Source: Brachionus manjavacas
Taxonomy: Eukaryota > Rotifera > Eurotatoria > Ploima > Brachionidae
DNA length: 64,000 nt
Reading direction: 5' to 3'
Assembly (NCBI GenBank): GCA_019054805.1
Contig: JAHQIY010000015.1
Coordinates: 690,001-754,000 of the forward strand
Positions 12,287 to 22,689 of the stretch are shown here, in pieces (the first letter of the stretch is position 1; each line of letters opens with the position of its first letter). The notes beneath the pieces are model-generated. The model did no database searches and had not been told where the DNA came from. It saw only the letters and a program-made list of their open reading frames with translations. Made by a program: the position numbers and the translations under genes.

Positions 12287-14211
12287 TTATTTTTTAACTT
12301 TTTTAAATTTTTTATTTTTTGGAGCATGTCTTGATGATACCAAGTCATCTTGTGACATCCGCTTTGACAATTTTCTTTCCAACATGTGAACTTTGATCAA
12401 GTTTTTCTCTTTAATTTTTTTCTTGTTTTCCAAATCGTCTTCGATTACATTGGCATTTTGAATATTTATTTTATGCAATTTAGGCTTAAAATTGGCGTTT
12501 TTGGACTTTGACTTTTCAGATCGTTCCTTCTTTTTTTTCAAAGCCCTCATATCCTCTATGCTAAATTGTACAATCAATCTTGTACCATTGGAAAATATGT
12601 CTGGATTGTTATTAGTTGAATGAAGCGCTTTCTTGGCCAGATCAAAGCAGGTAAATTCGACAAAACCATAGCCTTTTGATTTTCCAACTCCGTTGGACGA
12701 AACCCGGGTCAAATCCCTCATGATTCGGCACTCAATAATGTTTGTGCGCTTGGTCTTTCCAGGAACCTCACCAATTGCATTCATAAAAATGTTCCTTAGC
12801 TCTTCATCTGTTACTTTAGTTGGGATATTGTGAACACTTAGCCGAGTTGGTGAGACAAAAAAATGTAATAATTTGAGCTTTTCAGTATTCATTGCCTCTA
12901 ATTTTTGTCTTTTTAAAATATCGCTCTTGCTCATCCCCTCAGCTTCATATGAATTCTGATAAATGATACCCTCTTTGACTAGAGCCATGTTTCTGTTGTC
13001 TTTTGGCATATTTTCAGACATTTTTTTGTCTTCAACTAATTGACCAACTTGATTTCTGGAAACTGCCATGTCAACAGTCAAGGGTCTGCTGTCCAATTCA
13101 AGAATTTCTGATTCAGCACAAGCGTCCAAAGCACTCTGGTTTGATTCAAATTGAATGAAACAAGTGCCTTTCGGACGTTCTAATTCCTTATCCCAGCACA
13201 GCTTTACATATTTGACAGGTCCAAATTTGGAAAACAATTCTTTGACAGACTCTTCGGTAGAATCGTAGCTTAAATTTCGGACAAATACAGTTCGCTTCTC
13301 TTGAACATCCTGGGTACCTTGTTTTTTTTTTTTTTCAAACTTTTCACTTTTTTGCTCAGGCTCTTTGTTCTCCTCTTCGCTGTCACTTTCTTCCGAATTT
13401 CGGCTATTTTCCGATTCGTTTTCTTCATCTTGAGTTTTAGACTCGGTGTTTTTTAAATAAACTCTTTTCGGTAGACACCAGTCGGCAACCACTTTTTTGC
13501 CCATTAGTTTCTTATCGTCCAAATTGAGAGTCTCGATGGCTTCTTTGGCAATTTTCATATTTTCAAAGACAACAAAACCAAAGCCTTTCATTTTACCATC
13601 TTCTTTTTTCGGAATATTTACAAGCTTAACACTGCCAAACGATTCCATTTCTTTTTTAAGACTTTCTTCATCAAACTGAAAAAAATTTTAAACTAAAAAG
13701 TGCATTGGATTTTAAAAAAATGGAACCTTAAAACTAAGATTTCGAAGAATTATTTTTGGTACATTGACTTCGAATACATTTCCCTTTTGTTTTTCTTGTT
13801 TACGCATGGAAATCTGAGTCTTGGCATTTTCTTTTTTTTTCTAAAATGACAAAAATTAGCCAGATTAACTAATATTTTAAATTACTTTTTGTAAAGCAGA
13901 CTCAATTTTTAGAATGTCTTCATTAAATTTTTCACTTAGCTGATTCTTAGCATCTTTGCAAGCTTTGTAATTAGCAAATTCAAGTTGGTACCTTGATTTT
14001 TCTTCTTTTGGTTCGGACAGGTTTGTTATAATGACCCCAGAAAAAAGTCTTTTTTAAACTCGATTAAAAAATTATTTTTTTTGTTTTTTTAAAAAGTAAA
14101 TTACTTTTTAATTTCTTTTAGAAGTGTTTTGCTATCATTATCGAAAGTGATGAACAGAACTTTTTTAGCCTTGGTCTTGGTCAACGCCGATGTTTCATTA
14201 TTTTCAACCAT
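12287..14211 (-). CDS. RBM28: RBM28/Nop4-type nucleolar RNA-binding protein
   Basis: Exons 14211-14105, 14048-13886, 13840-13727 and 13675-12287 give 590 aa in one frame. A degenerate first RRM (~17-70) is followed by three better ones: KIILRNLSF with KGFGFVVF (~119-195), RTVFVRNLSY with KGTCFIQF (~267-345) and TRLSVHNIP with KGYGFVEF (~390-490). An acidic Glu/Ser-rich linker separates RRM2 and RRM3. The motif MALVKEGIIYQ and the stretch NNNPDIF after RRM4 are family-specific, and the tail is Lys-rich. RBM28/Nop4 acts in the nucleolus in pre-60S ribosome assembly. The human protein is 759 aa, so this one is compact. The three introns are 56, 45 and 51 nt; intron 1 ends in AAAG. The start ATG at 14,211 is the first in frame and gives a family-like N-terminus. 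A minus-strand AATAAA lies ~15 bp after the stop. Confidence 0.88.
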
Positions 14212-14516
14212 TTTAATTCAAATTTTTTATGAATTTTTTTTCTTAATAAAAGTATTTAACTTTTTTTTATTTTCATCTTACATGTGCGATTTGGTTTTGT
14301 TGCTTTAAATACCTAACATTTGTTTGATTCATGACTCTTAATATTTTGGCACAATATTTTTAGTAAAAATTCCACAGAAATACTAATAGACCCATAAATA
14401 TATAAAAAAGTAATAATATTAATTTTGAGTCAATTTTTTTATATAAAATTAATAAAAATAGTAAGAATACCCAAAAAAAAATAATTTTTCCATTTAATCA
14501 ATAATAAAAAATATTT

Positions 14517-14753
14517 TTAGCAAATAAAAAAAAAAAAATTATCAAAAAATTTAATTTTTTTTCCTAGTACAAACATTTGGGCAATAAAAACCTCTTTTTT
14601 CTTCATTGGTGCATTACAAGTTTTACAAATATTCTCTATTGATAAAGCTGGATCATTCGGCTTGTGTCTTTTATATGATGTTGGAGCTTGTTTAAGTTCT
14701 TTATCCGAATCTTCTTCAGATTCAAGTATGGCATTCTTTTCGTTTTTATTCAT
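14517..14753 (-). CDS. Small unassigned ORF with a CxxC motif
   Basis: A 78-aa frame between RBM28 and the ZP gene, all three on the same strand. The first ~60 residues are hydrophilic with an acidic patch (ESEEDSDKE) and look like real coding sequence; they contain CKTCNAPMKKKEVF, a single CxxC that could be half of a zinc knuckle. The last ~17 residues run into an A/T homopolymer region (Phe-rich) and look like read-through, so a further exon may be missed. I do not recognise the family. The ATG is 85 bp past the ZP gene stop, leaving very little room for a promoter. Confidence 0.4.
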   Translation of the reverse strand: MNKNEKNAILESEEDSDKELKQAPTSYKRHKPNDPALSIENICKTCNAPMKKKEVFIAQMFVLGKKIKFFDNFFFFIC

Positions 14754-14837
14754 TTTTATTATTAAAACAATAAATATTCAATTATTAAATTATTTTTTAT
14801 TAATTTTAACAGCATTTTCTAAACAAAAAATATTATT

Positions 14838-17075
14838 TTAAGTTAAAAATTTTACAATAAAATTTGTATAAACAAACAAAAAAATGCTAAAATTATTTAA
14901 AACTAATGCATCATTTGTGAAGTTGATTTCTTTTGCATTGACTTGAGGCTTTTTATTAGCATGACTTAATAAGTTCATTTTTTGACTGATTATTCTAATC
15001 GGTCCTATACTGTATTTAATTGAACAATTATTTTTTTTCTCTTTTACTTCATTTTCGTTAGTACCAAGAACATTTATTAGATTATATTTTGTCGTTAAGT
15101 TTCGTTTAGATCTCTTTGGTTCACAGTCATTGTCTAAATCTTTGCAAGATCTGAATTGAGAGTAAAAATTCGAGTAGTCTCTTAAAACCCTGGAAGCATC
15201 TGTACAAATTTCCGGAAAACAATGTAAATAAACGGAAGTTGATTTAGATTGTTCATCAAATGAATTAAAGTAAAATGAAAATCTAATTGAGTTCTTTTTA
15301 TCTGGTATTTTATTAAAAATAACTTGATCTTTGGAACATCTTCAATGAAAATACATAGTAAAAGAATTTTGAAAAAATATCATAAAATACCCATCTTTGA
15401 TTAGAATCTGAACAATGTCGTGTCCATCTTTACTTTCCGAAAGCCAACATTCCGGAATAGTCAAATGAAAATACTTGAGTTTTTGTTGTATTTGGCTCAT
15501 TTTTTCCGAACGATGAACAGAAAATTCCACATATATTGGCTGACCATGAGCTATTTCTGAATCTTTGATCACTCGATCTTGGTATTCGTGGTCAGAAAAA
15601 ATCTCTAATCTATTTAAATTTGAATTTCAATGGAAAAATTTAATTACTTTTACTTTAAATTTAAAAAGTCCATAAAACAAGTATTTTCCGAGGGTTCTTC
15701 AGGAAATTTTTTAATAATTTGATCTGGCTGTAAGCTTTTGTTAGATTTTGGCAAAAAAACTTCAATTTTACATTCAAAAGCTGAAAGCAAATTTTCTTCT
15801 TCGCTAATAAGCTCAATATCACTAGATGAGTATAGTTTGTTAATATAAACTGTGTGATGACTGGTAGTCTTTAAAAAAATATGAATTTTTTTTTTGATAA
15901 CTTTAATAAAAAATACATTTTTTTTAGTTGAACATTTTTCGTATGGTATTCTGAATTTGGCGAAAGTTTCGTTAAATTTCCTTAGTCGACAATAGTATGG
16001 ATCATTTGGATTATTTACATAAAGATCCATCAATCTAATGTTTAATTTATCAGCCAGATTCAGTTGAACATATATTTCCATATAATTATTGAAACATTTT
16101 TTGCCCAGCGAATCTTATTATTTAATTAATTTTCGAATTTATTTTTTTAATATAATAAAAAGCAAGAAAAATCGATTTTAAACTCTTTTTGTTATTTAAT
16201 TTAAATTTATTATTTTTTAAATAAAATATTGATTAATGTCTTAAACAATTCTTTCTTTTGGACTACTTACCAAATTCACAATTAATTCCATGGTGAAATT
16301 TATCACACAAGCACATGAACCGACCATTTTCGCCTAGCATACAACTACCTCCATTCAAACATGGATTAAATGAGCATTCAGTGGAACGATAATTTCCAAA
16401 GTCGTTGTACAATTTTGTTGTTCTAAGAGAGTTTACTGCTGAATAGGTTTGTACTGGCTGAGTACTTATGTCTTTATCTCTTTGGCATGTTAGTTCATAA
16501 TAAGTTACTGCGTTGTTTGAGTTGAAGTCGTTTTCTGCAGAATTTATGGTCTGATTGCTGAGGACACAATAGTCTAACTTTGTTCTAGATTGGTGATTTT
16601 CGTAAGTGCGCCGGGATTTTTTTTGTCTTTCATCAAAAGAAGCACAGAGCTGAGTGTTAGAACTAATAGAGTCTGAGTTCTGGGAGCAGTTTCCGTGCCA
16701 ATGCTCAAAAGATTTACAGTCAAATTTGTGGCCATTATTTACAGTTGTATTCAGACAAATATCCATACAGTTCTCTTTGTTGGTCCATCTATTGTACAAC
16801 AAATTATGGCCTTTAATTGCCATACCAACATAGACTTTAAGGCAGTCAAAAGTGTCACCTCTATCAAAGCGGCTACAGGTGCAAATAAAATTTGGCCAAG
16901 TGTCCGATTTTGTGTTAGCAAAGCTTTTACATTTTACAATTTTGATTTTGCTCCAATCTGGACATTGGCGAAGAGTGGACTGAGCGAGACTTTTTGGGTT
17001 GATTTCGTGATTAATTGAGCTGAAGACTTGAATGATTAAAATAATAAATTTTGTTAAATTTTTTTTCTGGGACAT
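14838..17075 (-). CDS. Secreted PAN-EGF-ZP domain protein
   Basis: Exons 17075-16271, 16113-15654, 15609-15391 and 15339-14838 give 661 aa in one frame. Residues 1-20 form a signal peptide (hydrophobic FIILIIQVFSSI). A Cys-rich region follows (~38-215) with PAN/apple-like spacing, including KENCMDICLN and DCKSFEHW. An EGF repeat lies near 237-268 (CSFNPCLNGGSCMLG, ending CLCDKFHHGINCEF). The ZP module comes next: ZP-N with YYCRLRKF and EKCSTKKN, then ZP-C with PECWLSESKDG and the split IKDGC motif completed across intron 3. After the ZP module there is a furin-type site (KRSKRN) and a C-terminal hydrophobic stretch (SIFLFVYTNFIV), the usual ZP propeptide plan, so the mature protein should polymerise outside the cell after cleavage. 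PAN plus ZP recalls NompA/NOAH apical matrix proteins, though a matrix role is inference. Introns 1 and 3 end in AAG. Confidence 0.82.
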
Positions 17076-20000
17076 TCTGGATACACTGTGATTATTTTTT
17101 CTCTAGACATTTGTTAAAATCTAAAATAATTCGGATTAATCAAAAGTGTTGATAGGATTTTTTTATGAATTTCGTGTTTGAAAATAGGATTTTTGAAAAT
17201 AAACTTGAAAATAAAATTACTGAAAAAAATAAGCTTTTATTTGTAAAATATATTGAGCTATCACTTAAAATATCTAATTACTAAATATTTTTTTTTAAAT
17301 ATAAAATTTAAAATTAAAATCAATTATTTTCAATTCTTGTGTACATATTTGGCAAAAAAATCAGATCGATTTTTGTCTCATTATAAAAAAATCACTTAAA
17401 TTTCATGATGGTTGAGAACTATTAGGAAATAGTTAGCTAATTAGATAAAAACTTATTGAAATTTTGTTCTGTGCCGGTTAGAAAGTCGACTAGACTCTTT
17501 TTTCGATCAAACAAAACCAATTTTTTTAAACAAAAAAAATCAGTCTAAGTTAATTAAATTTTTTATATTCATTTTTCATCATAGAAAATTTCCTTCTCAA
17601 ACAAACACATTATTGAAATTGAGCATTGTTTCTTCTATCTTTTATTAAAGTATTTATCTAAAACAGTATGTATTCTTAGCTATTAAAGTATAAATTGAAC
17701 ATATTTTATTTTCCATTAATTAAATTTATTGATTTGAAAAATAATTTTTTAATTAACTCATTTTGGAATTTTATTGAATACTCTAAGGAGAATTTTAGTA
17801 TGATGATAGTCCATGTTAAAACTCGTGTGCCTAGGTGAATTCCAAAGACCTAATGCAATTATTGAAATAATTCGCCATTCTCAAAATTAAATTATTCGAA
17901 AAATGAGGAAAACGATTGTCAAATTTTATTTTTTTAAAGTAATTAAAAATTATTTTCCAGCTTTTAGTGAAATCGTTGTCCAAAAGTAAATTCTTGATCT
18001 TAGTCTATTGAAAATAAGTTTTTTTATTTTGCTATTTTTGCAAGAGCAGGATTCCTTAGAGCACTTGAACTCGACAACAAAATTCTTAATTAAACAAAAA
18101 TTATTTTATTAAAAATTCATATTTACAAAATTTCCGATTTAGATTAATAATTTTTTACTAACTAATTTGATTTCTCGTAAATATTTGCCAACGAATGGCA
18201 TCACAAGCAATAAAAGCAACTTTTACATAAATATTTGAAGTAAAGAGAGAAAATAACTTGGTGTTTTGAGTCTGATTGCATGCTCTTAGCTATTTCAATG
18301 TCGATACATAAGTCTCTCAAAATATCAATCAATCAAACTTTAAAAAATAAGCTAGTTCCGGCTAATTGTTAGCTACTATTTGCTTCTTTTTCCTATTGAC
18401 ATCAATTGATCGCACATAAGAAACTTGATCCAACTACTTTTGCATCTAGACATCGGAAATAGAAATGTGATGTAACATTAAATTTTTAAGCGATATGAAT
18501 CAATTTATGTATTTGGAAGATTTTTTTTTCTCTCTCTAATCAAATCAGTAACAGTTGACTTGTGATCAAATGCATCTTAAAAATGAAATTTTTCTTGTAA
18601 AACAAAAATAGACAATAATTCATGTTATTTAATCATTCTTTTTTAAACATATTATTGATCAATATTTTCTAGGAAATTATTATTCCAAACACGGAATAAA
18701 TTCTCTTTAACTACAATCTAAATAATTGCCAAAAATTGAGCTAAATCCCCTTTTTGTCAAGGATTCCCGAATGCAATCGCTTTAGACACGTTTTGTTTTG
18801 ATAGCCGTCAGATGTTGTGATTGCGACCAAAATATAATTCCGGTCTTGAGCACTTTCTTAAAAACTCAATCAGTGTACCTCAGGGAATGCAATCAGCGAG
18901 ATTTATTTTATTTGTCAAAAAAAGATTGTTTCAGTTGCATGACAAAACTATTAAGATTCATGGGCTATCTGACTGCAAAAAGATTTGCTCTTTTATCATA
19001 GACAGAAATAAAAGATAATTAATTTTTATTTAACAAGACTCAATAAAATTTAAATCAAAATCTTCTTTTTTAATTAATTTGTTGAGAATTGAAAAGTTTT
19101 TTCTAGATTTAAAATCTGGGGAGTTTAAAGTGATGAAATCGAATTCACTCGAGGATTATATTTAAAATTTGCATTTATATTTTATTTAAATTCAAAATAT
19201 AAAAATTAGATGTTAAATTTATTTTTAAATTTGTGATTAATTCGAATTTTTTGTTGAAACCAAATATTTATTTAATTATGGAAGTGTATATTTTTGAGAA
19301 AAATAAACAATATCCTAAAGAATAATAAATAATTTTAAATATTAAATGAATCATTTAAAAATAAAATTGGATATTCGAACATAAATAAAAATTTAAAATA
19401 TTGATTAATATTTTACTCAAGCTTGAATAATAATTTTTTTTTAATTTTTAATTGTTTGAATTCAGTTTGAATGTGGTTTTTTTGATAACAAAATTTTGAT
19501 CAATTTAAAAAAACAGTAATTTAATTCTTTTGTTAAAATTTGGAACATAAAAAATGGATGTTTTGGGAACATATTTTTCTGCTGTGTAAAACAAATATTT
19601 TTTTAAAATTTAAAACAAAAGAATCAAAAAATAAATACTGTAAGAGATTTAAATTCGATTTTTATTTTTAAATAAAATGACACCATTTGAATATTTAAAG
19701 TGCAATTTCAAAGCGGTTATAAAGAACAAGTATTTTATTTTAGTTCATGAATTCAATCTTTTTCATTGCTTAAATATTTTAAATTAATTTCTTGAATAAA
19801 CAAAAAAATTTTGTAATTTTAGCTCTCTTTTTTTTCAAAGCTAAAAAATGTTAAATTTCGATGTTATTTTGTTTTATTTTTAAGCTTTGAGTGATTTAAA
19901 GCTTGAAAGAGATTATAATTTCAGTGTGCAATAAAGTTTGAAGAAAAAGAGCTCTAAAATATTTTACAGTAAAATCAAGTTTATATTTAAATACATAAAT

Positions 20001-21021
20001 TAAAGTTTATTTTTCGAATAAATCATAAATTTTTTCCATTCTTTGCATTCGTGTTGTAAGCATTGAATTAAGCTCACCTGTTAAAAAAATCGATAGTTTC
20101 TAATTTTCCGAAAGAAAAGCTGCATTAAAAATTACTTGATTAAATTATAAAATGCTCTAAATTACATAATATAAAATATTTATTTCTATATTATATTAAA
20201 AAATTAAAAAAATTGAGTCCAAATGCGTCGTGTCTTTTGTTGAGCTGTTGAATTAAAATAAAAATATGCCGAGATATTTAACTTTTAAAATTAAATAAAA
20301 TACAAAACAAGGTCTGAATACAAATGTCATTAAAAATTTCGATCAAATTACTTTATTTAAAAAAAGGTAGAGAAGAAGACTAACTTGAATTTTTTGACAT
20401 AAGGGTCTTGAAATAATTTTGAATAAAATAAAAAAAATCAGTAAAAAAAAATAAGCTCGGTGATTGAACACAAGAAAAAATTTAAACATTATTTAAATAT
20501 TTGTTTCCAAAGTGAATAAGATTAGTATATACAGCACAAGAATTTGAGAGAGAGCAATAAATTAGCCGGATGTGTGGCACTAAACGTTTCCCTTAACTAA
20601 AACAATAAAACATTTAGATCCGATTTAGAAGCAAGCTCATCGAATCCGAGTACTGTACATATGATACATTTGCTATTGTTGTTGACCAACTAGGCCAAAA
20701 TGAACTTAAAAATCGAATACATAAGAAATGATATTGAAAGCAATCTAATTAAAATGGACGCATAGATATTAATTAAATTGCAACAACAAAAGTTTTTAAA
20801 TAATAGAATCCCAGAAATTTATTTTACAACTTTTCTCCAAGGATCTAAAATTTACATGAAAAACATTTCATATCTGTTTCTCTCTATTTAATTCTATGCA
20901 TCAAGCATCTCATTCTTTGATTAAAAATAAAAGGAACAAGCATTTTTCTTTGTCTCGTTGTTGTTGCTGCCGCGTTGTTGCTGTGTGGGAAAAAAAGAAA
21001 GAGAGTGTGTAAAAAAATAAA
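17076..21021. other. Long AT-rich intergenic stretch
   Basis: No convincing gene. The open frames at 18,798-19,018 (+) show only a weak resemblance to an RT fragment (SVPQG) that I do not accept. The part from ~20,500 to 21,021 is probably the 3' UTR and flank of the PP1 regulatory gene and contains a CGTTGTTGTTGCTGC-type stretch near 20,957. Confidence 0.5.
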
Positions 21022-22689
21022 TTAGTAGTAGATAGAAGATGATTGATTCGAGAGTGAGTAGTGAGTTGCTTTGGAGAGAGCGGCCGAGTCGTATCTAAAA
21101 CAAGAGTTGGATTTGGACTTGAGAGTGGACTTGTTGGTGGCGGCCGGCTTGGTGATGCCGATCACATACTGAAGAATTTCGTAGTTGGCGCCCAGATTGT
21201 TGTCCCAGTACTCGTCGCGTCCGGTGCGGTAGCACACACAAAATTGGATGATGTTGTTGGGCGAGTTGTTGGCGGCCGCGTCGCCACCCTGCACATGCTT
21301 GGGCAGGTCGAACTGAAAGCGGAAGGTGTCGTAGTCTTTGTGGACGGGGGACTGGTAGTTGGCCTCGTAGAAGGTGGCCGAGTAGGCGGCCGTGGGCGAG
21401 CCGGGTCCGATGGCCGTCGAGTAGTATTCGGCGGGCACGTACTGGGCCTGTGTGTCCTGGTAGCGCGACCACTTGTCAAACGAACACCGCACAAACACCT
21501 GCTTGTCAAAGTTGATATTTTTCACTTTGATTGTGCCCGTTATCGAAAACCTGTTCAGCACCACATTTTCCAAGCACACTTTGCTCTCGTCCAAACGCTG
21601 CCGAAACTTGATGTAGTCGCCGGCCGGCTGCGCAAAGTTCAGCGAATAGACGGCGATGGACGCGTCGCTTGACGACGATATGCCATAGCTGGTGTAGTTC
21701 GAATAGAAGTCCATGCTGTTGGCGCCGGTGGTGGTGGTGGTGTTGGCGTGACGATTGGACAGCGCCATTTCTCGGCTCAGAATGTACTCGACTATTTTGG
21801 AGGTGAGCTTGGGCGGACAATTGGACGGCTCGCTCATTGTTCTGATGGTGCACAGCTCTTTGCCGTTGGTGTCGGCGAACGACACTCGCTTCTTGCTGCC
21901 GATGATGCTGCTGCTGCAGCTGGTGGTGGTGGTGGTTGAGGTGAAGGACGGCGACAACGAGCCCAGAGAAAAGCTGGGTGATATTGGCGTGCTCGGGTTG
22001 AGCGGCGATGAGGTGGCGTTCACGGCCGCCTCGAGCTCGCCGCACTCGCCCAAGCACAGCTTCTTCAGGCAGCTTTTCTTCGGCCTAAACTCCTTGAACA
22101 AATCTTCGTCGCTGGACGAAGAGGACAAGTCGTCCGAGTCCGAATTGCGGCATGTCTCGTCGAGGTCGGTGTCGGTCAGCTTGCCACACTGGTCACTCTG
22201 GCTGCTCTCGCTCGAGTAACCACTGCTGGTTATGGTCGAGTCCGGCTGCTGCTCGAGAGTGAACTGTGTTTCAACCTCGCTCTCCGCGCTCTCCACACTC
22301 TCCACACTTTCCACGTCGCTGCTGCTCGCCTGAATGCATATGCTTTCGGTGCTGTCCGAATTGGACTCGTCCGAGCTGTGGCAGACTTTGGTGAGTTGTT
22401 TTCGCTGGGCGAGCAGTTGCTTGATGTCGTTGATGGGCAAGTCGTTGCCGATCAGGTTGATGCAAAAGTCGGACACGCTCAAGTTGGTGTACATGCAGAG
22501 GCGGGTGGTGGCCAGGCTGCCGTTCCACGAGTGTATCAGCTTGTCGGATAGGGCAGCGCTGTTTTTGTTGTTCTGTTGGGTGAGAATTTTGAGCGGCAGC
22601 GAGGACGAACGCGCCGTCCGGCACGGGTATCCAAATGATCGTTGGGCTAACATTGGCGGATTGCTGCTAAGAACGAGATCTTGCCTCAT
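21022..22689 (-). CDS. PPP1R3-family glycogen-targeting subunit of protein phosphatase 1
   Basis: A single-exon gene of 555 aa. The PP1-docking RVxF motif is present as KKRVSFAD (RVSF at 268-271). A CBM21 glycogen-binding domain spans ~360-508, with VLNRFSITGTIKVKN, KQVFVRCSFDKW and the closing YWDNNLGANYEI, all typical of PPP1R3B/C/D/E. The first 250 residues are a low-complexity Ser/Glu-rich region, longer than in the vertebrate ~285-317-aa forms. Proteins of this family bring PP1 to glycogen, favouring dephosphorylation of glycogen synthase and phosphorylase. Vertebrate paralogues of this group also have intronless coding regions. The exon is far more GC-rich than anything else in the window, which opens long spurious frames on both strands. 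The ATG at 22,689 is the first in frame; a 5' UTR exon further upstream is possible. Confidence 0.9.
   Translation of the reverse strand: MRQDLVLSSNPPMLAQRSFGYPCRTARSSSLPLKILTQQNNKNSAALSDKLIHSWNGSLATTRLCMYTNLSVSDFCINLIGNDLPINDIKQLLAQRKQLTKVCHSSDESNSDSTESICIQASSSDVESVESVESAESEVETQFTLEQQPDSTITSSGYSSESSQSDQCGKLTDTDLDETCRNSDSDDLSSSSSDEDLFKEFRPKKSCLKKLCLGECGELEAAVNATSSPLNPSTPISPSFSLGSLSPSFTSTTTTTSCSSSIIGSKKRVSFADTNGKELCTIRTMSEPSNCPPKLTSKIVEYILSREMALSNRHANTTTTTGANSMDFYSNYTSYGISSSSDASIAVYSLNFAQPAGDYIKFRQRLDESKVCLENVVLNRFSITGTIKVKNINFDKQVFVRCSFDKWSRYQDTQAQYVPAEYYSTAIGPGSPTAAYSATFYEANYQSPVHKDYDTFRFQFDLPKHVQGGDAAANNSPNNIIQFCVCYRTGRDEYWDNNLGANYEILQYVIGITKPAATNKSTLKSKSNSCFRYDSAALSKATHYSLSNQSSSIYY

Noticed and set aside
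15342..16081. RAD9-like checkpoint clamp protein
   Set aside because: The unspliced frames resembled RAD9 weakly, but splicing joins them in frame to an EGF exon upstream and an IKDGC exon downstream, giving a clear ZP module.
18798..19018. RT fragment (SVPQG word)
   Set aside because: One five-residue match without neighbouring RT blocks is not enough.
21061..22219. Long open frames on the opposite strand and in other frames of the PP1-subunit gene
   Set aside because: They are shadows of a GC-rich exon; only the minus-strand frame has RVxF and CBM21 motifs.
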